Shown here: positions 10,779-21,930 of the stretch, in pieces
How the letters are laid out: each line of letters starts with the position of its first letter
Position numbering within the stretch: the first letter of the stretch is position 1
NCBI GenBank assembly: GCA_030386875.1
Contig: CM059566.1
Span: 37,360,068-37,424,067 of the forward strand
Direction of reading: 5' to 3'
Length of the DNA: 64,000 nucleotides
From: Morinoia aosen
Taxonomy: Eukaryota; Arthropoda; Malacostraca; Amphipoda; Talitridae
Made by a program: the position numbers and the translations under genes
The notes under the pieces: model-generated
What the model was told of the DNA's origin: nothing
The model's input: only the letters and a program-made list of their open reading frames with translations
Database searches by the model: none

Positions 10779-12884
10779 ATGTTCACTGTGTCTGAGTGAA
10801 AAATGTGAAGGAATCGCACCCGGTGTAGGGATATTTAATTATTTAAGGTGTGACCGTGCAGCTCAGCCTGACCTTTATCAGGGCCAGGTCCCGAACGAGG
10901 TAAGAAAGATCAGCGTTGTTAATTATATGACTACCGTCAACGGATCATTAGTCAGGGTCTTGATAAGTTGCTGGAAAATGAAAGAAAACTTTCTTCTAGG
11001 GGTTCTTCATCAACTGTCTATTCTGCTGGTGCTTTTGGTATCGGACAACTTTCAGGAGCATATGAAATTGGTTTGGAAACTGAGGGAAGGTCTGGGTACT
11101 TTACAGATACACGAGTTTCGTATGGAAGCCAGTGACATTAGCCGAACAAAACTAGCAGACTGTGGAGTGGTTACTTGACTCGCATCCTATCATTGGAACT
11201 CCGAATGCCTTGTGGATGTGCTTTTTTGGTTCCCATTATCTACCAGAGCAAGTTTCGCACTCACGTCAGAGAGTTGAAATGTGGTGCCCAGAATTTACCA
11301 GTATTCACCATTGAATCAGAATGTCGTTCATTAGCTTCCTTCAAAAATGGTGTAGATGTCTTCCAATGAAATTTTTCTGTTAAATAGATGCATTCATGGC
11401 AAAACAGATCTGATGAGTTTGTGAAATCTCTGGACACCATAATTTCAACTTGAACTGAAAATCAACAAGAATCGAATGGATGATTAGCAAGGCTGTACCT
11501 TGAATGTTTTGACACATCATCTCACGCGTAACTATTTTACAACCGACAATAATATTGTTTGGTGTTTCATAAAAAATTACTGAAAACAAAGAGGTAAAAA
11601 AATTATGAAAGGTATTTCATAAAAAAAATATTTTGGTCTAATCAAACCTGACGTTTAGGAGCAAATGATTTTAAATTTTGAAATCAGCACAAAAAACTTC
11701 ATTAGAAAAGTCAACACCCTCTCCAATGAAGTAGGCTTCCGCCAAAATACAATGTGCAACTAGTACAAAATTTATACCCATGTGGTAAAATTAAGTTTTG
11801 ATTTGATATTTAGGAATGAAAAAAGTTATTTCTAGCGAAGATTTTATTTCTACATCCTTCTGTTTCAACGGTCTCGTTCTACAGTATTTAGAGCGCATAT
11901 GTAAATTCAAAATTTCTAAATTATTTTCTGTAAATTTTCTCGGTACAACTTCAACACTTCAACAGCGCAGCAACAATAAGCTGCACCCAAAAAATCAAAA
12001 TTGAAAGATTTTTGCTATGAATGATTTTGTTTGAGTGTAAAATAAATTAATCATTAGAACTTGAGGACGTCGGGAAGGCATGAGCTTCTCTTGGTTTTAT
12101 TTATGATTATGTAGAAATATTCAACCTCAGTTTTTCGCGACAGCAGTAACATTACGATATTAGATAAAAAAATATTCTGCTTCTCAGAAAAAGGTTGTAT
12201 TATCTTTCTTGGAGCAGCAACATGCACCTGAAATTTGCATGACTGTACGAAGATGGATAACATCATCTATTCAGCATTGTACAAGGGAATGAGAGGATGA
12301 CTGATTTGATTTGAGCCGCCTCGGTCAATGTTGGTTCTGGAGGCAAGTTTTGATTTGACCAAACTTGGTTTGGCGCAAGACTGAGCGACAGACGTCCCGG
12401 CGGTCACTCTCTGCGTCTTCGCTCACTGAAATAACGAATTTTGACGTTGTATACTGTGAGTGCAGACGTTTTGGAACTATGTTGAACCAATAAGTAACTG
12501 ATCGAATGAGGGAATGCCTCAAATGATTTAATAAATCAGCAATAATGAAGACAGTTATTTGGTATGTTATGACGGAAAAAATAATTTTTAAATTAACATT
12601 TAACTCAGTTCCATGTTCTGCATAATTTTAACATCGAAAAGATGTTATGAATTAATTTAAATTTACGACTTGCCAAACCATTTTGATTCGAATGTCACTA
12701 ACGAGAAACAAACTTATTTGCTATTTGTATGTTTTCTATTTTAATATCGGGGAATAGGGTAAAAAACTATTTTACTTCAAAATCAGCCAAAATTTATGGA
12801 GAGAAAAATATCACAACTTGAAATATTTTTGGCGTTGAGTGAGTAGGCTGAAAATTACGCCGTTAGATACTTGCTTTATCTTCA
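10779..12884. other. Region upstream of the family relic; no gene supported
   Basis: A plus-strand open frame of 137 codons (10,765-11,178) runs through this region, partly opposite the upstream part of the relic. It has no recognisable domain. The minus strand may contain further, unrecognisable sequence from the same relic. From 11.4 kb on the DNA is AT-rich and empty. Confidence 0.4.
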
Positions 12885-13066
12885 CGATTAAATCTCTGGC
12901 AGTGAACAGCTTCCTCGTGCGATATCAGGCCGTGTGTGCGCACCTAAACTAGACTGATGTCGTCCGATGTTGACAACTTTGCGGCTGAAAAATGCTGTGG
13001 AATTCTAGAAAATGAAGACCCAAAATGAAAGAACGCGGCCGCTCCTTGCCAAACATGGGCGTGTTT
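12885..13066 (-). repeat. Interspersed repeat A, copy 2 (inverted)
   Basis: The reverse complement matches 780-965 throughout, including CCATGTTTGGCAAGGAGC, TAGAATTCCACAGCATTTTTC, AAAGTTGTCAACATCGGAC and ATCGCACGAGGA. The two copies lie about 12 kb apart in opposite orientation. As with copy 1, no ends or target duplications can be defined. Confidence 0.7.
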
Positions 13067-14018
13067 GTGCTGTGAGATGTAGTTTTGATATGCTTCGAGC
13101 CTTTTTGGTACTCTCGGGCGAAGGCGTAACTTACATTGTGAGGTAAAAGACTTGTGATTGAGTTAATTGTGCTGTGGACAGTAATGTGTTAGTCGGTTCA
13201 GTTCTGCCGAGTTAGTAAACTTTTTAAAGGAGGTCTCTGATGATGAATGGAATGTGGTGTCATATTTTTGGGCATAAAAGAAGCTATTTGGAATATTTGT
13301 TGACAACTGACCTAAGTGAGATAACAAAGAGTATCTTGGGAGTTTAAATACAGGTTTTTATTTGTTTTATAGTATCCAAAGAATTCGGATAAAAGTCTAG
13401 CGACAATTTTGTTATCAGCCACTTATGCTACTCAACGCTGTTCTAAAAAATGTAAAGAAGTTCTCTGAGATTTCATGTGGTGTAATAACTGCTTTTGAGT
13501 TTAAAGTCTAAAATAAACCATCATTTTTAGCTTATTTTGATCATCCAAATTTTTCTGTAGGTGTAATTAAAACTTCACTAAAAGAACAAAAGCTGCTACC
13601 CTAATAAAGCTTAACATTAGTCAAAACTTTTTCTAAGTTTAAAAAATAGCAAAAAATGTGTTTGCCTTTATGTCTCGTGTACAAAATTCAGGAACAAAAA
13701 AATTCAACACATAAGTAACAAGGATTTCCTCACGATTCTTAAACTAAGATTGTAGAATAATAGTTTTGAGTCGTTAAATGATCTTCAAGCCATTCTACTG
13801 GAAAGTAGTTCATTCTGAATCAAACGCATAAACCTATCGTACAAAATTTCCACACAACGTAAAATTAATGCACTAAATACGCAGAGCTCGATAGCGCACA
13901 ATGCTTGATGTATACTGCGAATTTTCAATTCTGAACATCCGTAGACGAAGTGGAGCTCTATTCTCGAGAGCATCATCACGCGAGAAGGGCTTAGTTCAGC
14001 TGGCTTCAAAGTTTGGGC
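13067..14018. other. Noncoding stretch
   Basis: A minus-strand open frame of 74 codons (13,785-14,009) lies just before the minisatellite but is not recognised. Nothing else was seen. Confidence 0.45.
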
Positions 14019-14456
14019 GACGTCGTCCTATGACTTCATGACGTTATATGACTTCATGACGTTCTATGACTTCGTGACGTTCTTTGACTTCAAGACGTTC
14101 TATGACTTTATGACGAACTATGACTTCATGACGTTCTATGACTTCATGACGTTTTATCACTTCTTAACGTTCTATGACTGCATGACGTTCTATAACTTTG
14201 ACGTTCTTTGACTTCATCACGTTCTCTGACTTCATCACATTCTTTTATTTTATGACGTTCTATGACTTCATGACGTTCTTTGACTTCAAGACGTTCAATG
14301 ACTTCATGACGTTCTTTGACTTCAAGACGTTCTATGATTTCATGACGTTCTTTGACTTCATGACGTTCTATGACTTCATGACGTTCTTTGACTTCATGAC
14401 GTTCTATGACTTCATGACGTTCTTTGACTTCATGACGTTCTATGACTTAATGACCA
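14019..14456 (+). repeat. 18-bp minisatellite with alternating 36-bp organisation
   Basis: About 24 copies of the 18-bp unit TATGACTTCATGACGTTC and close variants. From about 14,270 on, units beginning TATGAC and TTTGAC alternate, giving a 36-bp higher-order repeat. Every unit carries TGACGTT or a near variant. Because 18 is divisible by three, one plus-strand frame is open for over 100 codons (14,198-14,512) and would encode (MTFFDF / MTFYDF)n. I regard this as a consequence of the repeat, not a gene. Early units are more diverged than late ones, so expansion was most recent near the 3' end. Confidence 0.95.
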
Positions 14457-14614
14457 GTAATACGATAGCGCTCTCAGGAGCTCTGTCACAGCTACCGATC
14501 TGCTGGAGCTGAAGTTGTGTTGAGCGTCAAGTCAATGTTGTGAGTGTTGGGAGATGAATCCCTCATCAGAGAACAGGTGCTCAGTGCCCCCACCGACACC
14601 TGTGTCTTGTATGC

Positions 14615-14622
14615 TGACGTCA
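14615..14622 (+). promoter_or_regulatory. Palindromic CRE-like site TGACGTCA
   Basis: A perfect TGACGTCA, the consensus site for CREB/ATF-type bZIP factors, lies about 160 bp past the end of the TGACGT-rich minisatellite in a segment more GC-rich than its surroundings. An 8-bp match is expected by chance about once per 64 kb of random sequence, so its function is speculative. Confidence 0.3.
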
Positions 14623-14654
14623 TCATTTGTGTGCAGGAGATAATCCAAACGCAA

Positions 14655-14677
14655 TCAAGTGTTCAAGTGTTCAAGTG
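14655..14677 (+). repeat. Three tandem TCAAGTG sites at 8-bp spacing
   Basis: TCAAGTG occurs at 14,655, 14,663 and 14,671. TCAAGTG is the classic binding core of NK-2 class homeodomain proteins such as Tinman and Nkx2-5. The exact 8-bp spacing shows that the cluster arose as a short tandem repeat, so binding is only a possibility. Confidence 0.75.
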
Positions 14678-14699
14678 TTGTGTGCAGTCGATAGCGGTG

Positions 14700-17600
14700 T
14701 CGTTTTCTGCTCAGTCATGTTCGTGTGAAACACAGTTTGCCTGTAAAATATTTATGAAGTCATTGAGTCCGATTTATTATACATCATTGTAATTGAAAAA
14801 TAAACTTTCCCGCTGTGCGAAATTGAAAGGAATTTGAGCTGCCCAAGATGTTCAAATTTTCATTCGGTCTTCATTGTGTAATATCATGAAAATGCTTACG
14901 CTACGGTGAAGTTTTACGTGCAATTTCAGCGCAATTTTACGTGCCGTTCCTCAGTTCACAGAATCAATAGAGCTTCTCTATGAATATTTCAATGACACAA
15001 CCAATCTTTTATTATTTCAGCTTAACAACTTCCGAGCAGCTCAGCTTTAGATCCATAAAAACCTCCATACGATTCAAAAAAAATTTTGTTTCGACCTTAG
15101 CGCTCAGCATCAAAGCCTAATGTACTCCCTTGAGCTCACACTGCCGCGTTTGTAACGTTCTCCCATACAAAATACACAGTTTCGTGTTTCTCTATACGGG
15201 ATTCAGTAATGTGTTGAGCCTCTGCAGCCTCCATAATGATTCCGCTACACCTCACCTCGCCATCAAATGCTATAAATCAGATACAGGTGCTTTCGCAGAA
15301 CTCGAAGTAAAATTTCGTCGTATAAAATCCTAAAATCTGTTTTCTGTTTATATTTTGGAACTCGGTTCTAGAATGTCGTATGAATTGGAAGCTGATAGAA
15401 AATTCTCTCTCAGGGTCATCATGAAACCAATAACTGAGCGTCACTCATTGTCATGAAATGCACAATGTTTTGGCTTGAACAGTTCGTTCCTACGTCTGAA
15501 TTTTGAGTATAGATAGGTCATCAAGGAATGATTTTTGCACTCACCATTGAATTTAGACGAGGTTTGACCGTCAATTGCCTTGATAACGTTATGGTTGAAA
15601 ACATAATAAAAGTTTTGATTTATAGGCCTTACTATCAATTTTGACTTCAGCTGACGTAAATTTCAGCATTTCTGTCAAATAGCGAAATTTGTAAAGTCAA
15701 TTTCTATAAAAAATGGCTCTAGGTTACAAAAAACTGACATAAGTATTTTCCCTGCATAAATACCACTAAATGTTTTTTGCCATCATGAAACAATAAATTA
15801 TTTACATTCGCTCTTTGTAGCAGGAAAAGTTGTCTCTTTTTAAAGTTAAAAACAACTTTCCAAGTTGTGTATCTAACATTTAAGCAATTGCTGCAGAATA
15901 TATGAGATGATAGAAGTAATATTTTACACTGTGCCTTAAAAATTACTACAGTCCTGAGTTTTTGATTTTTGTCTCATTCTATAAGTTTATTCTCCTTAGT
16001 AATTAATTATGCTGGACACATTTCACTGAAAATAGATAGTTAAATCTCAGGAGTAAACTCCGTGGAGTTTATATATATGTAACTCAAGTCAATTCGACAC
16101 AAAATAGTTATTGATTTTAGATTTGCCTTTTGCATCTGACTAGCATGTAATTTATGCAACTTACTCGGCAAAAAAAGAGCGGCCATGTATTTCTATTGCT
16201 TCAGGGACATGACATCGTTACACGTCGCTGCGTAACATTAACGGTCGTTATCAAATGTTTTTGAAGCGAGCGCGGCCACCTCTTTCAATGGTGCAAAACA
16301 CTCGTGGTTTTGGTTACCCCATGTGATTCATATGCATGGTATACTTTTCCCGTGAAGGTTAAATAAAGGAATATCATTAGTCACTTCAAATAATGCGCAT
16401 AAAAAATATAAACCATATGTTGACATGAAATACTTCACATAGAATTCATATAAAAACGGTTTCATGCAGAACAAAGAATAAAGCTTATGTACATTTAAAG
16501 AAAAAAGGTCATACTTTAAACAAATCAAGTCATGGCTGGCTACGCAATCCCTGAAAGATAACTCGCTCTAAGTTAACAAAGAAGGGCTCAATTTCAAAGT
16601 AGTGTAAAGAAATCATTGAATTGTTATTAGCACATTCAGATATTCATTTAAAATAAAGTAAAAATAAATTTAATGGTTGTTTGGAAAGCAATAAGTATTT
16701 ATAACTGCCAACGAGCCTCAAAATAGATACATTCTCAGAAGAATCTTCACGCACACCATTCCAGAATGTTGAGGATGTCTTGAAAATGTGTTTAAATAAA
16801 AAATAATTAATATTGGTTTTTTTTAATTTATGTTCTAAATTTTATTTTTACTAAAATTTGTTTAAAAAAATATAATTTTTGACTATTGCCGATTCTCAAC
16901 TCACAATGAACCTACTGTTATCAATGGAAGTTACATCCGTCCCTCTGTAGTTCAGATGAATCTGTAGGGCCAGGTGTTGCTGCGTTGGCCATTGAGTTCC
17001 GTTTGAGGCGAATGAAGCAGCGTCCTTACTTATATACTTCTCCGGCAGTTGGTATCGGTTGCACGCAACTTGGAAATTGAAACATTTTGTTGAATAAATT
17101 CACATTGTTTCATATTACGATTACTGAACACAAAAAGACTAGAATTGAGATTTGAGAGGTAACTAAGGTAGAGCACTACAAATCAAAAGCCACAGCCTGC
17201 TAAACGGCAAAAAAGTTATGATAATGAAGCCTGCTTCTAAAATGCGTTGGGATAATGATCTTTAACTCGCCGTGAAAAACATTCTAGAATGTTGTGGTTC
17301 AAATACTTCTCTCTTAGAACTATTCGTTATTTCAAAAATATTTCCATCATGTTTTTTTGAGTCGATGCCGAAAACGCCTGTTTCAGGCTAATTTTCATGA
17401 CATCACGATAAAACTACAAAGAAGTCCAAAAATCTCAGCATAAAACTTTTAAATTCTTCAAGTAAAATATTCGAAGCTGCGATGTCGGTGTCAAATTTTT
17501 ATGTCGATAGAAGGTACCTTAAAAAGAATCGATACGTTGCTTTCGTTTGGCATTTGAAAAGCTACTCTGAGATTGATGCAAAAACTGCGTAATGATGTAA

Positions 17601-20600
17601 AAAAAAATCATTTCGGTTGTTAGCGAGCGATGCTGGAGATCTTCAGTGCGGTAAGTCCGCCAGTTGAAAACCTGTTAAAAAAGGATACTGCTTGTTTCCT
17701 TATTTTTTGCTCAGTCTAAAGACTCGTGCTTTCTCATAATTTTTCGTTACACGATAATCTGATTTAGCTTAACGGATCATGCTTAAATTTGATGGCATGT
17801 AGTTAATACCAATGTAGCTTTTACTTGAACTAAGCAAAATCTAAGGCGAAGTGCTTTGGCACTTTTGGGTTTGAGAAGTTATATAAATAAATCAATGTAT
17901 CTCAGGTTACTGCGACCGATGGACGAAGTATGGCTTGGAGGACAGTTTTCCCTTATTATCATTAAATTCATTTGCTCAATTTATATAGCTTCTGTCTCAA
18001 ACATTCCCAATAATTTAAATCTTTTTGAATGGTATCATAGATGTTCAAATGATATGAAAAACATAGCATCCACTCACTTATTTTTACCAGATAAAAAATA
18101 TTGCGGCAATGAAAATTGAATCTATTGTCCAAGAAAGTGCTACTTATTACGGGGAAAATGATGTAGCAATATTTTCAAAAATTTTAGACTAATGATAAAT
18201 AACAACACACAGTTGTTGCTTGCTTGGTAGGTTGATGCGTGTGTTTTTCACGCTAATACGGATGCCTACTGACCGTATCCGAGAATCACCAATGTACAAG
18301 TTCAAGAAAATTTTAATCGCGGGTACTGCGAGTATTAGGATGGGTATAAATATTTGTCATCTACATCTGGAAAATTTCTTTCAGGAAAATATCGAATCCT
18401 TTTATTTTTGACGGGCAGTGCACACTAGTATGGTTCTTGATCTTTGGCATCTGCGGTGGTCGTTCGTATTATTGAAAGTATAATATGAGGCATTAACGCA
18501 TTCTACGTATATGTGAAACTTAAAGGATGGCTCCTTGGAAGTTTGGCAAACTAATTTCGCTGGCATACAAATAAATGCTAAATATTTTGAAATTAAACAG
18601 TTTCAGTTAATTTTTCATTTTAAAATGAATGATATTTAAAATGGTTGTGTTTCAATCTTTCAAAAATAAATTTCCCTGCGTACAAAGACACAAAGGGGCC
18701 TACACTGCACTGAATTTTTACCTTTTTCATTATTTTATATAACCTTATTTCAGAATTCATTTATTTTGGGAGTACCATAATGTTGCATTACAATATTCGA
18801 GAAGTGTCTATCAAACAGAAATGCCCTGATTTGTGTACAAGTGGAATTATGCATTTTCGTTTACATCGGAAGAATGGAAATGACCTATCAGCATTTTTTT
18901 GACGTATCATTGGCTTTCATCAAAGTCAAATATCAACTCGAGTCATCTCTACAGTAACCAGAATTAACATCAAAAAGAAAGAAAAACAAAGGAATGCTGG
19001 AAACCCGACAAAATACCCTGTTCTTCTCGTGGAAATTGTGAAAGGCCTAACACTCTGGATGACAAAGGCAGATGCTCTTTGAAGGGATAGGGGCAAACTC
19101 ATACGACTGTGACTCAAAACTCTCGGAGGAATGTGTGCCTAGAACTGAAAAAATAAATTTAAACAAATTCAAATGCACCTAGAAGCGTTTAGTGTCGGTA
19201 AATAACTACAAAAAAGTTTGTTATTCGCTCGAAAACACCGAAATTGGACTGTCGAGAATTAGACTCATATGGTGTTAACTATTAACTCCAGATTCAGTTT
19301 TATCGGAATTTGTCTCAACTGTTCAGGCCTCTGGAGGGTAATGTTAAGGAGCTGTTTTTGGTGTGATAGACATGGCTTGGCTACTCTTTAGAAAATAAAA
19401 TAAGCTCTCACTACTTTCTCCAACGCAAGTACTCGTACTTTCCGACCGCGTTCATCACTCAATGGAATTTTATTTTTCCTGCTGACAAAGGGAATTTCAA
19501 GACGACATTCTCGGACCAGAAATGCTCAAGATGGGTTTATTATGAGCTAGGAAACATTTGAGCGCATGGACTGGCCAACACAATCTTCCACTGAAAATTT
19601 ATAGGACGAGCTTGAGAGGAACCTGAGTGACTCATCACCTCTTCCTTCAACATTTACTACCTTGGAGGGCAGGTTACTTCAAACATGGCCAAAAATAGAG
19701 CTACTGAGGATACAGAATTTTGTAGAATCAATGTCATGTAGAAGGGAAGCTGTTTGAGCTACAGGCGGTCAAATAGTTTTTTAATAAATATATGAAATCT
19801 GCAACTTTTTTGAGCCGCTATGTGCTGCCATTTTCTTTCGAACAAATTCCCACTTTAATTGATAACGTCATTATTTCACCAGCCATAAAAATCAGGTTCT
19901 TTTTACCTGGTTGATTGACAGGGCAGCGGGTGATCCCAAAACTTCATCCATTACAGCCTAAACCAAAAAGTTGTTGGTAAAGTTTAATAAAAACTGGTTG
20001 CATCGAACTTCGATGCCTGCAAACAGAAGGCTGAGGCTCGCTGCTTTGTGAAAAAGAAACTGATTTCTGTAATGAAAATAAGAATGTAAAACATTGCTAT
20101 GAAATAGAAATTGAGATGCGGAATTTAGTGTTTATTCCAACAGGAAATTCCTACGTACTATTTGGGCTATAATTATTAATTTCCTGAGATCATTTGAATT
20201 AATACTCTGATCGTAATTATTTTCTTATTGTTTCCATAAAAATTTTACGAATTTTTGTAATACTATGCACGGAATAGACACTATAACCTTTAGCTGAATT
20301 ATACTCTGAGGTTTTGAGAAATAATATTGATGTGAATTTTGGAAATTCTTTAATCACTGCTTATTTCTCCGAAATGATTTTTCAAAATGTATAGGTTTCT
20401 AATAGGACGAAAACAATTCAGCGATTGTTAATAACTTTCTATCAATCCAGGCTTATCGGCAAAGGTTTAATATTTCCTACTCTGATTTGTTTGTGGGAAT
20501 CCGGATGTTATTCATTACTTTAGCCTCTAATAATCTTGCACTCTTATCACCACATCGAAAATGAGTTTAGCGATTCAAAGCATTCACAAACATTCCAATC

Positions 20601-21629
20601 ACGCAATTATAATTAAAAAAGTTAATTTGGCGTTGATTCAAGGTGTTCCAAGAGGAAAAATAGTTCTCTTGAAGCTAATAGTACATGAACAGCATCCACT
20701 GAACACAGATTGATAGATATTTGTGAGTTGAGCAAAATTTTTGGTTTTCTGTTATGACCTGAACACAATGTTCAGATTTCATGCACAGATCCTGCTTAAA
20801 TACAGGAGTTTTGAATACTGAACTCTATTATAGAGACACTACCTTTTGTTCTAATACATTCTTGTATATATTGTAGTTATTTTAGTGCTCAAGTGAACAA
20901 TATCAATACTTTAATGCTCGTTGTACCTTGCAAATTATTATTTCTTTTCAAAAGAAAAAATTTACCACTCCTTTCTGGTGATTGATTATCATTTCATTAA
21001 AAAACGAAATTGGCCAAAATTAAACTAACTCTTATAATAGCTGGCTTAACCACTTCGAGTTACCTACTATGTTGAGTTACTATTTCTAAGCCATCATTGT
21101 TACGAGGCGCAATTGTCATTTGGGCTCTACAACGATTAGCTCTGAAACATCGCACCTTAGAGGGACCGTCTACCTCGTCTGAAGATGATTGAAACCTTTC
21201 ATTTTAGAATAAGCAGTGGTTTATGTTTTTATAAATTAAGTGTTTGTGTTTATATGATAAGAAATTTTATTTGTCTCTGAACATCTTGAACAGAAAATAG
21301 TAGTTAATCCCTTCTTAGTAAATGCAGTGTGCTCTACTGGAAATTCAGTAAAATCTTGAGATCAGGATACTATTAAGAGAATTATTCTGATCGTTTTTCT
21401 ATTTCTGATTTTGACAGTTGAAATGCAGCTAGAATTAATTTTCGTACCTAACAGGAAATCGTCGGCGACGTCTAAAAAATGCTTCATGAACACCATTCTA
21501 GTCCTTGAAATACTTAGCCGAGCATTCCTAGTCATTGAAAGGCTGCTTCTTTTCAACAAATTTGAAGTTTGCCATTCAGCACGCAAGCCTTGACGGGCTA
21601 CTTTAAGCTCGTTGTTTTCCAGAAAGCAG
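14700..21629. other. Long stretch without supported genes
   Basis: Seven kilobases of AT-rich DNA with scattered short open frames and none recognised. A segment near 16,180-16,320 is GC-richer (GAGCGCGGCCACCTC) but has no coherent frame. I saw no clear tandem arrays, terminal inverted repeats or RNA genes. It may be intronic. Confidence 0.45.
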
Positions 21630-21930
21630 TAAGCTGACGATGTCCTGGACGCGTCGTTATCGGTCGTTATTGGAAACGCCACAACAGCGCAAGTTTTCAA
21701 ATGTCGCAGCCGCGCTCTTGACGCTTCGTTCTTTTGTGAGAAATTCTTATCAACTGCGCCGCGTTATTGCTGTGACTGCTGCTGCTAGACTGTTTTTGAG
21801 AGGTATTTTTGACGCTGCGTCTCGCCGGCGTGATGTTTTCACGAGTGGAACAAGTAAAGCCTCGTCGAAAATCTATGAACGACAGCTTATGGGTTGTTCT
21901 GCTCTTAAGAATGGGAAGCACGGCTTCTAA
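21630..21930. other. GC-richer island with open frames on both strands
   Basis: A plus-strand frame (21,640-21,930, 96 codons) and minus-strand frames (21,697-21,921 and 21,362-21,700) overlap here. The composition is clearly richer in CG dinucleotides than the flanks. None of the translations resembles a known protein, and I cannot choose a strand. It could be a host exon, a promoter island or an old element fragment. Confidence 0.3.

Noticed and set aside
10765-11178. 137-codon plus-strand gene
   Set aside because: It partly overlaps the minus-strand family relic, with no domain and no start or splice support.
14198-14512. 104-codon open frame encoding (MTFFDF/MTFYDF) repeats
   Set aside because: It is produced by the 18-bp minisatellite, whose unit is divisible by three and stop-free; there is no start context, domain or codon variation typical of a gene.
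21630-21930. Protein-coding gene in the GC-rich island
   Set aside because: Open frames exist on both strands with no homology signal, so it is listed only as an island.
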